Origin: Algibacter_G agarivorans
GTDB lineage: Bacteria; Bacteroidota; Bacteroidia; Flavobacteriales; Flavobacteriaceae
Direction: 5' to 3'
Assembly (NCBI RefSeq): GCF_039543245.1
Contig: NZ_BAABJJ010000037.1
Location: forward strand, 62,001 to 126,000
DNA length: 64,000 nucleotides
Shown: positions 18,970-28,301 of the stretch, piece after piece
How the letters are laid out: every line of letters starts with the position of its first letter
How positions within the stretch are numbered: position 1 is the first letter of the stretch
Position numbers and translations under genes: made by a program
Notes under the pieces: generated by a model
Told to the model about the DNA's origin: nothing
The model's input: the letters and a program-made list of their open reading frames with translations, nothing else
Databases searched by the model: none

Positions 18970-18999
18970 AAACCTCCCAAATTTGATTATGGGAGGTTT
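18970..18999 (+). terminator. Terminator of the helical-repeat lipoprotein gene
   Basis: Stem AAACCTCCC (18970-18978) and GGGAGGTTT (18991-18999), beginning about 6 bp after the stop codon. Confidence 0.8.
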
Positions 19000-19122
19000 A
19001 TTTATGGAATTTTTTAGTTACGCTTATCGACTAAGATATCGTTCCGTTTCAACGAACTATATCGTTCAATATGGGAATTACAATTTTCTTACCAAAAAAT
19101 CAATAGATAATCACAGAAGCCA

Positions 19123-19542
19123 TTAAAACTTATCAACAGAAAACTTCAAAAAATCGCCAGAAATAATCTGTTTTAAATGTTCCGTAGGCAGGTTATAAAG
19201 ATATACCCAAGTTTCAAGCTCAGAACCATCTTGAAGAAAAGCAGTAACTAATTCTCTGGTATATAAATTAGGTTTGGGCTGATTTTCTCCAACACCTTCA
19301 TAGTCATCTAAAACCTTAAAAAGGGTCTCAAAATCCTTCACATTAAAAATTGAACCGTAAACCTTTTCAGAAGTGTTTGTGCTTTCAATGGCACCAGGAA
19401 ACCAAGACACTTGAAAAAGCTGTCCATAAAAATAACCTTTTCCAACTAATCGTGCATGAACATTTAAAAACTTAGACATATCATTATCCAAGTCTTTAAG
19501 CAATGTACCGTAAACAAATAAGTAGTTAGAATGCAAGGGCAT
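19123..19542 (-). CDS. Gamma-glutamylcyclotransferase-like (AIG2/GGCT) family protein
   Basis: 139 residues. The N-terminal YLFVYGTLLKDL is the family hallmark (YGTL substrate loop). VYGSIFNV, LDDYEG and LYTRELV follow in order, with the acidic Glu of DDYEG in the expected catalytic position. Members act on gamma-glutamyl amines or peptides, and the exact substrate is unknown. Five bases separate it from ytxJ upstream, so the two are probably co-transcribed. Confidence 0.85.
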   Translation of the reverse strand: MPLHSNYLFVYGTLLKDLDNDMSKFLNVHARLVGKGYFYGQLFQVSWFPGAIESTNTSEKVYGSIFNVKDFETLFKVLDDYEGVGENQPKPNLYTRELVTAFLQDGSELETWVYLYNLPTEHLKQIISGDFLKFSVDKF

Positions 19543-19547
19543 TATAG

Positions 19548-19937
19548 TTAATTAACAAATCGACTTAAATCAATATCACTAATAGCACCATGAGATTCAT
19601 GAGCTACCACTACCCCATTTTTAATAACAATAAGTTGCGGCGATTGGTGCATCACTTGAAACTTATAGCCGACTTCGTTGGAAACGTCTCTATAATTCAG
19701 CAAATCTAAATAGTATAAATCTAAGTTGTTCGCATTCAAATCGTAGGCATCAACAAACTGATTCATCACCATTCTGCTAATACCACAGCGTGTAGAGTGT
19801 TTAAAAACCACTTGTGTTTTAGTAGCCGATTTTTCGTTTATAGTATCTAATTGAGATAATTCACTTAATGTAATCCAAGGCAATAGTTTTTCTTCCTTTG
19901 GTTCAGATGAACCAAATAATTTCTTTATTAATCCCAT
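19548..19937 (-). CDS. ytxJ: Bacillithiol-system redox protein YtxJ
   Basis: 129 residues, thioredoxin-like fold. The active-site segment VVFKHSTRCGISRMVMNQF contains the single conserved Cys of the YtxJ family, which is linked to bacillithiol as a monothiol bacilliredoxin-type protein. The downstream HQSPQLIVIKNG carries the cis-Pro. Lacks a signal peptide. First gene of a pair with the GGCT-like protein, an interesting match since both concern thiol or gamma-glutamyl chemistry (inference). Confidence 0.88.
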   Translation of the reverse strand: MGLIKKLFGSSEPKEEKLLPWITLSELSQLDTINEKSATKTQVVFKHSTRCGISRMVMNQFVDAYDLNANNLDLYYLDLLNYRDVSNEVGYKFQVMHQSPQLIVIKNGVVVAHESHGAISDIDLSRFVN

Positions 19938-20000
19938 AAATTGAATTCTGTTTTTTTTTCGTTCCGTACAAATAAAATGTACTTATTTTTATTTATTCAT

Positions 20001-20026
20001 AATAATAATAATAATAATAATAATAA
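20001..20026. repeat. Trinucleotide microsatellite (AAT) x 8.7
   Basis: Uninterrupted AAT repeat in the divergent promoter region between ytxJ (start 19937) and clpB (start 20160). Confidence 0.95.
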
Positions 20027-20159
20027 GTCGAATCATTCTCCCAACCTTACAAACCGACAAAAAGTCACTAAAAACAAGGCTTAAACAGACATTTTGTCCC
20101 TTACAATGAGTTGGTAGGATAATTGACCTATAGATTGTAAAGAAAATAAAATTAGAGTT

Positions 20160-22766
20160 ATGAACTTAAATAATTATACAATAAAATCGCAAGAAGCCAT
20201 ACAGCAAGCGCAACAAATTGCTCAAGGCTTCGGACATCAACAAATAGAAAATGAACATATTTTTAAAGGCATTTTTGAAGTTGATGAAAACGTATTGCCT
20301 TTCATTTTGAAGAAATTGAATGTAAACGTTTCCATTTTAGAACAAGCTTTGGATAAACAATTGGAAAGTTTTTCAAAAGTAACAGGTAGCGAATTGATGC
20401 TATCTCGTGAAGCTGGAAAAAGCCTTAACGAAGCGTCTATTATTGCTAAAAAAATGAAAGATGATTTTGTTTCTATAGAGCATTTGATTCTTGCCGTTTT
20501 TAAATCGAATAGTAAAATAGCACAAATGTTAAAAGACCAAGGTGTTACTGAAAAAACTTTAAAAGCTGCTATTGATGAATTACGAAAAGGCGAAAACGTG
20601 ACTTCACAAAGTCAAGAGGAAACTTATAATGCCTTAAACAAATACGCAAAAAACTTAAATCAGTTAGCCAAAGACGGGAAATTAGACCCCGTAATTGGTC
20701 GTGATGAAGAAATACGTAGAATTCTTCAAATTTTATCAAGAAGAACAAAAAACAACCCGATTTTAGTTGGAGAGCCTGGAACAGGGAAAACCGCTATTGC
20801 AGAAGGTTTAGCACATAGAATTATTGATGGCGACATTCCTGAAAACCTAAAAGACAAGCAAATTTTCGCTTTGGATATGGGTTCGCTAATAGCAGGTGCA
20901 AAATATAAGGGCGAATTCGAAGAGCGATTAAAAGCCGTGATTAAAGAAGTTACCACTAGTGATGGCGATATCGTACTATTTATTGACGAAATACACACCC
21001 TTGTTGGTGCTGGTGGTGGCCAAGGTGCCATGGATGCTGCAAACATCCTAAAACCCGCATTGGCTCGCGGCGAACTGCGTGCCATTGGAGCAACGACTTT
21101 AGATGAATATCAAAAATACTTTGAAAAGGATAAAGCTTTAGAACGTCGTTTTCAAAAAGTTATGGTTGATGAACCAGATACCGAAAGCGCCATTTCAATC
21201 CTTAGAGGGATTAAGGAAAAATATGAAACCCATCATAAAGTACGTATTAAGGATGAGGCTATTATTGGCGCTGTAGAGCTTTCAACACGATACATTACAA
21301 ATCGTTTTTTACCAGATAAGGCCATCGATTTAATGGATGAAGCCGCTTCTAAATTACGCATGGAAATCAATTCTAAGCCAGAAGAACTGGATGTTTTGGA
21401 CCGCAAAATTATGCAGTTAGAAATTGAGATTGAAGCTATTAAAAGAGAAAAAGATGAAAGCAAATTAAAATCGTTGCGCTCAGATTTAGCTAATATAAAA
21501 GAAACCAGAAACGCACTTAATGCGAAATGGAAGTCTGAAAAAGAGGTGGTTGACAATATTCAAAATACAAAACAAGATATTGAAAACTTCAAATTAGAAG
21601 CTGAAAAAGCAGAACGCGAAGGCGATTATGGTAAAGTTGCTGAATTACGTTATGGGAAAATTAAAGAAGCGCAAGAACAGCTTGAAATCTTTCAGAAGAA
21701 TCTAGATGAGCAATCTGAAACCTCATTAATAAAAGAGGAAGTTACTTATGATGACATCGCTGAAGTTGTTGCAAAATGGACAGGAATTCCCGTTACCAAA
21801 ATGATACAAAGCGAACGCGAAAAGCTTTTAAAATTAGAGGACGAATTACATAAGCGCGTAGTGGGTCAAAATGAAGCTATTGAAGCGGTTAGTGATGCCG
21901 TTAGAAGAAGTCGCGCAGGTTTACAAAATCCCAAAAAGCCAATCGGAACCTTCTTATTTTTAGGAACTACGGGGGTTGGTAAAACGGAACTTGCAAAAGC
22001 ATTAGCTGAATATTTGTTTGATGATGAAAACGCGATGACTAGAATTGATATGAGTGAATACCAAGAGCGTCATGCTGTAAGTAGATTGATTGGCGCACCT
22101 CCGGGTTATGTTGGCTATGATGAAGGCGGACAGCTAACGGAAGCGGTTAGAAGAAAACCATATTCTGTAGTACTTCTAGACGAAATTGAAAAAGCACACC
22201 CAGATACGTTTAATATCTTATTACAAGTCTTAGACGAGGGGCATTTAACCGATAACAAAGGGCGTGTGGCTGATTTTAAAAACACAATCATCATCATGAC
22301 CTCTAATATGGGAAGCATGCTTATCCATGAACGTTTTGAAGCCACAAAAGATATAAATTCTGCCATTGAAGCTGCAAAAGTTGATGTGTTGGCACTCTTA
22401 AAACAAACGGTTCGTCCAGAATTCTTAAATAGGATAGATGACACCGTAATGTTTACACCGTTAAGTAAAGAAAACATTGTTAAAATTGTTGGTTTACAGC
22501 TAAAAGGTGTCACGAAAATGATTGCCGAGCAAGGCATTACTTTTGATGCAACACCTGAAGCCATAGCCTATTTAGCTAAAAAAGGCTATAATCCAGAATA
22601 TGGAGCAAGACCTGTAAAACGTGTGATTCAAAAAGAAGTACTGAATGCTTTGAGTAAAGAAATCTTAGCAGGAAAAATAACTACAGATAGCATTATTTTA
22701 CTAGATGCTTTTGATGATAAGTTAGTTTTTAGAAATCAAGGCGACTTGGTTAAAGAAGAATTTTAA
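20160..22766 (+). CDS. clpB: ATP-dependent disaggregase ClpB
   Basis: Hexameric AAA+ chaperone that works with DnaK to dissolve aggregates. 868 residues, full length. An N-terminal Clp repeat domain leads, then NBD1 with Walker A GEPGTGKT and Walker B LFIDEIH. A coiled-coil middle domain (about 400-530, rich in Glu and Lys) precedes NBD2 with GTTGVGKTE, LLDEIEKAH and the sensor-2 GYNPEYGARPVKR. The middle domain distinguishes it from ClpA and ClpC. A heat-shock regulatory site is not obvious, and an (AAT)n tract lies in the upstream region. Confidence 0.97.
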   Translation: MNLNNYTIKSQEAIQQAQQIAQGFGHQQIENEHIFKGIFEVDENVLPFILKKLNVNVSILEQALDKQLESFSKVTGSELMLSREAGKSLNEASIIAKKMKDDFVSIEHLILAVFKSNSKIAQMLKDQGVTEKTLKAAIDELRKGENVTSQSQEETYNALNKYAKNLNQLAKDGKLDPVIGRDEEIRRILQILSRRTKNNPILVGEPGTGKTAIAEGLAHRIIDGDIPENLKDKQIFALDMGSLIAGAKYKGEFEERLKAVIKEVTTSDGDIVLFIDEIHTLVGAGGGQGAMDAANILKPALARGELRAIGATTLDEYQKYFEKDKALERRFQKVMVDEPDTESAISILRGIKEKYETHHKVRIKDEAIIGAVELSTRYITNRFLPDKAIDLMDEAASKLRMEINSKPEELDVLDRKIMQLEIEIEAIKREKDESKLKSLRSDLANIKETRNALNAKWKSEKEVVDNIQNTKQDIENFKLEAEKAEREGDYGKVAELRYGKIKEAQEQLEIFQKNLDEQSETSLIKEEVTYDDIAEVVAKWTGIPVTKMIQSEREKLLKLEDELHKRVVGQNEAIEAVSDAVRRSRAGLQNPKKPIGTFLFLGTTGVGKTELAKALAEYLFDDENAMTRIDMSEYQERHAVSRLIGAPPGYVGYDEGGQLTEAVRRKPYSVVLLDEIEKAHPDTFNILLQVLDEGHLTDNKGRVADFKNTIIIMTSNMGSMLIHERFEATKDINSAIEAAKVDVLALLKQTVRPEFLNRIDDTVMFTPLSKENIVKIVGLQLKGVTKMIAEQGITFDATPEAIAYLAKKGYNPEYGARPVKRVIQKEVLNALSKEILAGKITTDSIILLDAFDDKLVFRNQGDLVKEEF

Positions 22767-22832
22767 AATTTAATAGATCCTATTTGTAACAAATTCTTAC
22801 ACAAATAGTCTATTAGTTTGGTTGGTTAGTTG

Positions 22833-22876
22833 GAAAGCAACATGAATCTTGTAATGAGATGATTGTTGCTTTTCTT
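22833..22876 (+). terminator. clpB terminator
   Basis: Stem AAAGCAACA (22834-22842) pairs with TGTTGCTTT (22864-22872) and is followed by TCTTTTTTCC. A weaker hairpin CTATTTGT / ACAAATAG (22780-22808) precedes it. Confidence 0.65.
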
Positions 22877-23330
22877 TTTTCCTGAAAATTAGAGCATATA
22901 AAATATAAATGCACTTTCAAAATTAAATGCCATGCACAATAAAGGTAAAAGCCACTTAAAATCGGAAGTATGGTGCTGATTTGTTCATTCGAATTTATTA
23001 ATACCTAAAATACAAACATAAACAGAAGATTTCATGAAATCGATTAAAACACCCCGTAACTAACTGAAAATCAATATATTTTTCAAAAATCAAGCAAACT
23101 AAAGTCCTATTGTATATAAAAACAAATTTAAAAACATACTATTTATCAAGCTAAGTTGTTATTAATTAATAATGAATGCCGTTTATCTAAAAATTGTATC
23201 TTTTGTAACGTTTTACGAATTAAAATTGATAAATTAGCTAGAATTTCCGTTCCAAAACGACAAATAAGCCTATTAAAGATTCCGTTTTGCTATCATAGTA
23301 AATACAGATTAAAAACACGTTATAATTATA
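22877..23330. other. AT-rich intergenic stretch, nothing recognised
   Basis: 454 bp between the clpB terminator and deoC1. No tRNA-like fold, repeat copy or credible gene seen. The short frame at 23156 that overlaps deoC1 has no family signal. Confidence 0.6.
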
Positions 23331-24068
23331 ATGAATATCTCCAATTACATAGACTATACACTTTTAAACCCAACTACTACTGAACACGATATTATTGAAC
23401 TTTGCCATAATGCAAAAGAAAATAATTTTCATGCTGTCTGCATAAACAGTTGTTATGTGGCAGTAGCCAATCAGTTGTTAGATGAAACGGATGTTAAAAT
23501 ATGTTCCGTAGTTGGATTTCCTCTAGGCGCTATGGCAACAAAAGCTAAAGTTTACGAAGCGGAATTAGCAATAGCAAATGGCGCAGATGAAATTGATATG
23601 GTAATCAATATTGGGCTTCTTAAAAGCAGAAACTACGTTTCTGTTTTAAGAGACATTACCGATGTAAAATCCGCTATTGGAGACACCCCTCTAAAAGTTA
23701 TTTTAGAAATATCTGAATTAAACAAAAACGAGATTATTAGAGCTTGTGAAATCTGTTTAGATGCCAATGCCGATTTTATTAAAACCTCAACAGGTTTTTC
23801 TAAAGGTGGAGCAACACTTACCGCTGTAAAAATCATTAAAAAAACGGTAAGAAATCGCGCTAAGATAAAAGCTTCTGGCGGTATAGCAGATTACGAAACA
23901 GCCTTAAAATATATTGATGCCGGCGCAGACAGAATCGGAACGTCTTCTCTTATAAAAGCAACCACCAATGCCCATCAAATTAGAAATACCAGAATTTACA
24001 AACAATATATAGAGACTTTACAAAAAACGGATAGTTCTAAAACCAATAAAATCACTAAAGAAGTTTAA
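23331..24068 (+). CDS. deoC: Deoxyribose-phosphate aldolase, paralogue 1
   Basis: Class I aldolase splitting 2-deoxyribose-5-phosphate into glyceraldehyde-3-phosphate and acetaldehyde. 245 residues. Visible are MNISNYIDYTLLNPT, VVGFPLGAMATKAKV, GADEIDMVINIG, the Schiff-base lysine in FIKTSTGFSKGGAT and IKASGGI. It carries a C-terminal extension (about 225-245) that paralogue 2 lacks. It is separated from paralogue 2 by a strong hairpin. Confidence 0.92.
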   Translation: MNISNYIDYTLLNPTTTEHDIIELCHNAKENNFHAVCINSCYVAVANQLLDETDVKICSVVGFPLGAMATKAKVYEAELAIANGADEIDMVINIGLLKSRNYVSVLRDITDVKSAIGDTPLKVILEISELNKNEIIRACEICLDANADFIKTSTGFSKGGATLTAVKIIKKTVRNRAKIKASGGIADYETALKYIDAGADRIGTSSLIKATTNAHQIRNTRIYKQYIETLQKTDSSKTNKITKEV

Positions 24069-24100
24069 TACTTCACGGTTAAAAACATTAAAGTTGACAA

Positions 24101-24148
24101 AAACAAAATGCGGCGTAAAATCATTTGATTTTACGCCGCATTTTGTTT
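24101..24148. terminator. Perfect 23-bp inverted repeat between the two deoC genes
   Basis: Left arm 24101-24123 and right arm 24126-24148 are exact reverse complements with only a 2-base loop. The GC core is ATGCGGCGTAAAATCA. The T-rich flank suits a terminator for deoC1. The exceptional length could also form a cruciform. Confidence 0.8.
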
Positions 24149-24294
24149 GATAACTTATTTTAATTAAAACAAAAATCAAACTTCAAAAACCTCTCAAAAC
24201 TGATTAAAATCATTGTTTATAAATAATAAAATTCCGCATCTTACCGTTAACGATTTAGTGCTTTAAAAAGCCATCTTAAATCAAAAAATAGACT

Positions 24295-24302
24295 TAACTT
24301 TA
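24295..24302 (+). promoter_or_regulatory. TAnnTTTG-like -7 box for deoC2
   Basis: TAACTTTA lies 8 bp before the ATG at 24311, indicating that deoC2-deoD has its own promoter downstream of the hairpin. Confidence 0.4.
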
Positions 24303-24310
24303 GCAAGGAT

Positions 24311-24976
24311 ATGAAATTATTAAATAGCTATATAGACCATACACTTTTAAAAGCAACCGCAACAAAAGAAGACATTACCCAGTTATGTGACGAAGCAAAA
24401 GAACACAATTTCTTTTCTGTTTGTGTAAACAGCGCTTTTGTCAGTTTAGCTAAACAACAATTAAAAAACAGCGAAGTAAAAATCTGTGCAGTCGTTGGAT
24501 TTCCGCTTGGCGCCATGAGTACACAAGCTAAAACTTTGGAAGCAAAATATGCATTACACGATGGTGCAGATGAAATAGATATGGTTATTAACGTTGGCCT
24601 ACTAAAAAGCAAAGATTTTGATGGGGTTTGGAAAGATATTGAAGCTGTAAAAAGCATCATGCCAAATAACACTTTAAAAGTTATTTTAGAAACCTGTTAT
24701 CTTGAAGACATAGAAATAATTAAAGCTAGTGAACTTGCCATACAAAGTGGTGCCGACTATATAAAAACATCTACTGGTTTTGGAACTGCAGGCGCAACAA
24801 TTCACGATGTAAAACTTATGAAACGTGTTGCTAAAAACGTTATCAAAATAAAAGCATCTGGAGGAATAAAGGATACTAAAACAGCCTTAGATTATATTCA
24901 TTTGGGCGTTGAACGGTTAGGCACATCATCTGGTATCGCAATTATTTCTGGCAAATCATCAAATTCAAACTACTAA
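24311..24976 (+). CDS. deoC: Deoxyribose-phosphate aldolase, paralogue 2
   Basis: 221 residues, the usual DeoC length. Its motifs parallel paralogue 1 closely: YIDHTLLKATATKEDI, VVGFPLGAMSTQAKT, GADEIDMVINVGLLK, YIKTSTGFGTAGATIHDVKL (Schiff-base Lys) and IKASGGI. By eye the two proteins share more than half their residues, so this is a local tandem duplication. It lies 3 bp before deoD and is surely co-transcribed with it, making it the likely main enzyme of nucleoside catabolism. Confidence 0.94.
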   Translation: MKLLNSYIDHTLLKATATKEDITQLCDEAKEHNFFSVCVNSAFVSLAKQQLKNSEVKICAVVGFPLGAMSTQAKTLEAKYALHDGADEIDMVINVGLLKSKDFDGVWKDIEAVKSIMPNNTLKVILETCYLEDIEIIKASELAIQSGADYIKTSTGFGTAGATIHDVKLMKRVAKNVIKIKASGGIKDTKTALDYIHLGVERLGTSSGIAIISGKSSNSNY

Positions 24977-24979
24977 TAA

Positions 24980-25678
24980 ATGAGCATACATATTGAAGCA
25001 AAAAAAGGAGATATCGCAGAAACTATTTTACTGCCAGGCGACCCTTTAAGAGCCAAATGGATTGCAGAAACCTTCTTAGAAAATCCGTTTTGCTTTAATA
25101 AGGTAAGAGGTATGCTAGGATACACAGGCACCTATGATGGTAAACGTGTTTCCGTAATGGGAACAGGTATGGGCGTGCCTTCAATCTCTATTTATGCACA
25201 CGAGCTTATTGCCGAATACAAGGTAAAAAACTTAATTCGCGTGGGTAGTGCTGGTTCTTATCAAAAACATGTAAAACTTAGAGATGTTGTATTTGCAATG
25301 GCGGCATCATCTAATTCGGGGGTCAATGAACTTCGTTTTGGAGGTGCAGACTACGCGCCTACGGCAAACTTCGAATTGTTTCAAAAAGCTGTGGATGCAG
25401 CCAAAACAAAAAACATATTTATAAAAGCTGGCAATGTATTTACTTCGGATGAGTTTTATGCGGACGATTTCGAATCTTATAAAAAGTGGTCCAAATTTGG
25501 AGTGCTTTGTGTTGAAATGGAAACTGCTGGACTATATACTATTGCTGCCAAGCATGGTGTAAATGCTTTGTCAATTCTTACCATTTCTGACTCTTTAGTA
25601 ACTGGCGAACGTACCACAAGCAAAGAACGAGAAACTACATTTAAAGATATGATCGCAATAGCTTTAGAATTGGCGTAA
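24980..25678 (+). CDS. deoD: Purine nucleoside phosphorylase, DeoD type
   Basis: Phosphorolysis of purine (deoxy)nucleosides, feeding deoxyribose-1-phosphate toward DeoC. 232 residues, hexameric DeoD type. Motifs are LLPGDPLRAKWIAETF (phosphate-binding Arg), GTGMGVPSISIYAHEL, RVGSAGSYQ, VEMETAGLY (ribose-binding MetGlu) and TISDSLVTGE (purine-binding Asp). Three bases follow the deoC2 stop, forming a two-gene catabolic unit. Confidence 0.95.
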   Translation: MSIHIEAKKGDIAETILLPGDPLRAKWIAETFLENPFCFNKVRGMLGYTGTYDGKRVSVMGTGMGVPSISIYAHELIAEYKVKNLIRVGSAGSYQKHVKLRDVVFAMAASSNSGVNELRFGGADYAPTANFELFQKAVDAAKTKNIFIKAGNVFTSDEFYADDFESYKKWSKFGVLCVEMETAGLYTIAAKHGVNALSILTISDSLVTGERTTSKERETTFKDMIAIALELA

Positions 25679-25695
25679 ATTAATCATAAATTTTT

Positions 25696-25785
25696 GGGCG
25701 TTACCCCGAAAAAGGGTCGGGCTTTCACTACTCGCTCCCTCCTAAAAAGTCGGGGAGCTCAAACATGCCGTTCTATCCCTAACGC
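25696..25785 (+). repeat. Intergenic repeat element, copy E
   Basis: GGGCGTTACCCCGAAAAAGG, GTCGGGCTTTC ... ATCCCTAACGC: the short (90-bp) form with both GCGTTA / TAACGC ends. Downstream at 25872-25889 is the hairpin CAAAGTCGGGAGACTTTG, repeated at 30262-30279. Confidence 0.75.
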
Positions 25786-25909
25786 TCACTTGTCTGCGAA
25801 ATTCGTTTTTAAATCAATAGAGTTTGGTTCTTTTGTTAATTTTTGTTGTTATCGTATTTTACAATATTCCTCAAAGTCGGGAGACTTTGCGAGAAGCGGG
25901 TTGCCATAG

Positions 25910-26650
25910 TTATAATACCACAACCACATGTTCCAATTCTATTTTTGAAAGTAATTCTAACGCATCGTTTTCAAATAGACTATCTAAATCTTCCAATTTA
26001 GCTTGACTTTCAATTGGCTTGTAATTATTATAATCAACAAACCGAATACCTTCTATAAAACGCTCATTATAAGCTTCGCGGAAACGCAGACCTAAACCAT
26101 GATTTTCTTCATAAGAATATGCTAAATAATCAGCCTTAAACGTTTCGGTATTTATCCAATAGATAAAAACATCATCAAAATCTTCACCGCCTCCTTCTTG
26201 GTTAAAAGTAACCTTGATTTTATGGTAACCGTTACTTTTAATCTCTACTTTACCGATATAAGATTTATTTACCGCAGCTCCATTTAAACCATAAGGCAAG
26301 ACCGAAAAATAATGCACAGAATTTACCGAACCTGCATACGCTTGTGCTTTTCCTTCAGATACTTCAAAAATGGTATTATTAATATAGCGCTGAAACCCTT
26401 TATTATTTAAAACATCTTTAATTTCCCCTAAAGAATCACTAAAACCTCTCTGATAATTGAATTTCCCATTATTTCTTGTGGCATTGTAGTGCTTATCTCT
26501 GAAATCAAACTCAATATTTGAGTTATCCAAAAGCGTTCCACCTGAAACTTCAATCGACTTTACGATAACGGCATCTGCATCTTGAAGTTCCTTTTCACAA
26601 CTATAAATAAGCCCTGTTAATACAAAAAGCAACATGATCTTTTTTATCAT
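25910..26650 (-). CDS. Lipoprotein of unknown function, possibly DUF6503-like
   Basis: 246 residues. The lipobox is LIYSC (Cys18). The mature part is rich in beta strands and aromatic residues, with FDFRDKHYNATRNNGKFNYQR, HYFSVLPYGLNGAAV and a YWINTETFKADYLAYSY segment. This pattern reminds me of flavobacterial DUF6503-type outer-lipoprotein families, but I am not certain. It has its own ATG 17 bp inside a clear AT-rich upstream region and lies downstream of the pxp operon on the same strand (72-bp gap). Confidence 0.65.
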   Translation of the reverse strand: MIKKIMLLFVLTGLIYSCEKELQDADAVIVKSIEVSGGTLLDNSNIEFDFRDKHYNATRNNGKFNYQRGFSDSLGEIKDVLNNKGFQRYINNTIFEVSEGKAQAYAGSVNSVHYFSVLPYGLNGAAVNKSYIGKVEIKSNGYHKIKVTFNQEGGGEDFDDVFIYWINTETFKADYLAYSYEENHGLGLRFREAYNERFIEGIRFVDYNNYKPIESQAKLEDLDSLFENDALELLSKIELEHVVVVL

Positions 26651-26722
26651 AACTAAAGTTTTAAAAGTCTGTCGTAAAACGATGTCATTACTTAATTTAT
26701 GTTGGTCAAACTTTAATTAATA

Positions 26723-27571
26723 TTAAGAATTAAGACTAAATGTAATTGTATTATCTGTAAACTTCTGAGCCAACACATCAATGGCTGACTCCTTTAGCTG
26801 CAATACTCTAGGATAACCACCTGTTGTCTGACAATCTCGCATTAAAATAATCAATTTTCCAGAAGGCGTTAACTGAACTGTTCCCGGAAGTACCGCAGAT
26901 GTTATAATGGCATCTAAATTGTTTCCTAAAGGCTCTTTTAATTGATATGCCATTCTATTGTTTTCCTTAGAAATAGTAAATGTATTTGAAAGTAATCTTT
27001 CTTGTTGCTCACCTGAAAGTAAATCGAATTCCGGCCCTTTAAAAACGTGTATAATCGATGCTTTTAAATAAGAATTATCAATTTTAAGTCTAGCGTGATG
27101 TTTCGTTTTACTAAAAGAACACCGCTTCACAGATAATTTACCCCCTTTTTGCAGATAATATTTAGGTGTAATACCCTTATACATACTCCTGCTGTTCATT
27201 ATCATTTCAGTTTCAAAACCTCCTAATATGGCTAGGTAACAGCGAAACCCTGATTCTAATTTCCCAAATGATAACACATCATTTTTATTAACCTTTGTAA
27301 CCTTATTATTTTGGATTAGCAAATCATTCAACTTCGGACTCATATATGCTCCAGACAAACAAATTAGTGTCTCGCAATCAAATTGCAAAGTTACCCCTGT
27401 CATGGTCATTTCAATTACAGCTTCATTTTCATTATTACCAAGCAACGCATTAACCATTGATGCTGCATATCTATCCATAACCCCAGAATACGGCACACCA
27501 TAATCTTGAAAACCTATGCGTCCAAAATCTTGGATGCTCGAATAAAAACCAGATTTTAGAACTTTAACCAT
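26723..27571 (-). CDS. pxpC: 5-oxoprolinase subunit PxpC (biotin-dependent carboxyltransferase-like, KipA type)
   Basis: 282 residues. The motifs SGFYSSIQDFGRIGFQDYGV, PYSGVMDRYAASMVNALLGN and the C-terminal PSGKLIILMRDCQTTGGYPR are diagnostic of the urea-amidolyase-like/KipA family. With PxpA and PxpB it hydrolyses 5-oxoproline (pyroglutamate) to glutamate using ATP. Its start overlaps the pxpB end by 8 bp. Confidence 0.93.
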   Translation of the reverse strand: MVKVLKSGFYSSIQDFGRIGFQDYGVPYSGVMDRYAASMVNALLGNNENEAVIEMTMTGVTLQFDCETLICLSGAYMSPKLNDLLIQNNKVTKVNKNDVLSFGKLESGFRCYLAILGGFETEMIMNSRSMYKGITPKYYLQKGGKLSVKRCSFSKTKHHARLKIDNSYLKASIIHVFKGPEFDLLSGEQQERLLSNTFTISKENNRMAYQLKEPLGNNLDAIITSAVLPGTVQLTPSGKLIILMRDCQTTGGYPRVLQLKESAIDVLAQKFTDNTITFSLNS

Positions 27572-28295
27572 TCAGGACCTCGCTTTCTAATTGATACACA
27601 TTAGCATCCACCAATGTTTTAATATGTTGGTGTTCTTTTAACGATATGGGATAAAACTGAAGTTGATCTCCTGCTTTAGCAAAACACGGTTTCTTTTTTG
27701 AACTATCAAAAAAATTAATTGGTGAATTCCCAATTACGTTCCAGCCTCCTGGACTTTCTTGAGGGTATATTCCGGTTTGATTCCCGCCTATGGCAACCGC
27801 TCCTTTTTCAATTTTTAATCTTGGTGTTGCTTTTCTTGGCGTAAATAATGTTTCATCTAAACCTCCTAAATATAAAAATCCGGGTAAAAAACCAATAAAA
27901 TAAATCGTGTAAAGTGATTTAGAATGACATGTAATAATGTCTGCTTTCAACATGTTTTTTTCTTCTGAAATCATCTCTAAATCTATCCCAAAACTAACAT
28001 CATAACATACTGGGATTTTCCATAAAATTTTGTTCGAAGTTATTGCAAACTCATTTAAACTATAGATTTTATCTATATAACTAATTTCAGTACTTTCACT
28101 TTCTATAAATTCTTTATATATAATTAATAATGAATTATATGCAGTTTTTACTTCAACCAACTCTTTAACACTATTATTTAATATTTTTTCTTTAAGACAA
28201 AGAATATCTTCTAAAATTTCGCTATCAATCTTAGCTGGCCATTCCACCAAAATTGAGCGTTCTCCGAAGCGTTTATATGTAAGCAAAAAAGCCAT
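27564..28295 (-). CDS. pxpB: 5-oxoprolinase subunit PxpB (KipI-like)
   Basis: 243 residues, carboxyltransferase domain subdomain 1. Landmarks are FGERSILVEWP, IPVCYD and FGIDLEMI (P-V-x-Y-D motif), TIYFIGFLPGFLYLGGLD, ATPRLKIEKGAVAIGG and ESPGGWNVIG. It forms the PxpBC complex. It is separated from pxpA by 6 bp and overlaps pxpC. Confidence 0.93.
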   Translation of the reverse strand: MAFLLTYKRFGERSILVEWPAKIDSEILEDILCLKEKILNNSVKELVEVKTAYNSLLIIYKEFIESESTEISYIDKIYSLNEFAITSNKILWKIPVCYDVSFGIDLEMISEEKNMLKADIITCHSKSLYTIYFIGFLPGFLYLGGLDETLFTPRKATPRLKIEKGAVAIGGNQTGIYPQESPGGWNVIGNSPINFFDSSKKKPCFAKAGDQLQFYPISLKEHQHIKTLVDANVYQLESEVLNG

Positions 28296-28301
28296 TGATA
28301 C

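Noticed and set aside
22115..22564. 149-residue frame opposite clpB
   Set aside because: Antisense to a strongly conserved domain of ClpB.
23156..23383. 75-residue frame overlapping deoC1
   Set aside because: Overlaps a sure gene in another frame and shows no family or start signal.
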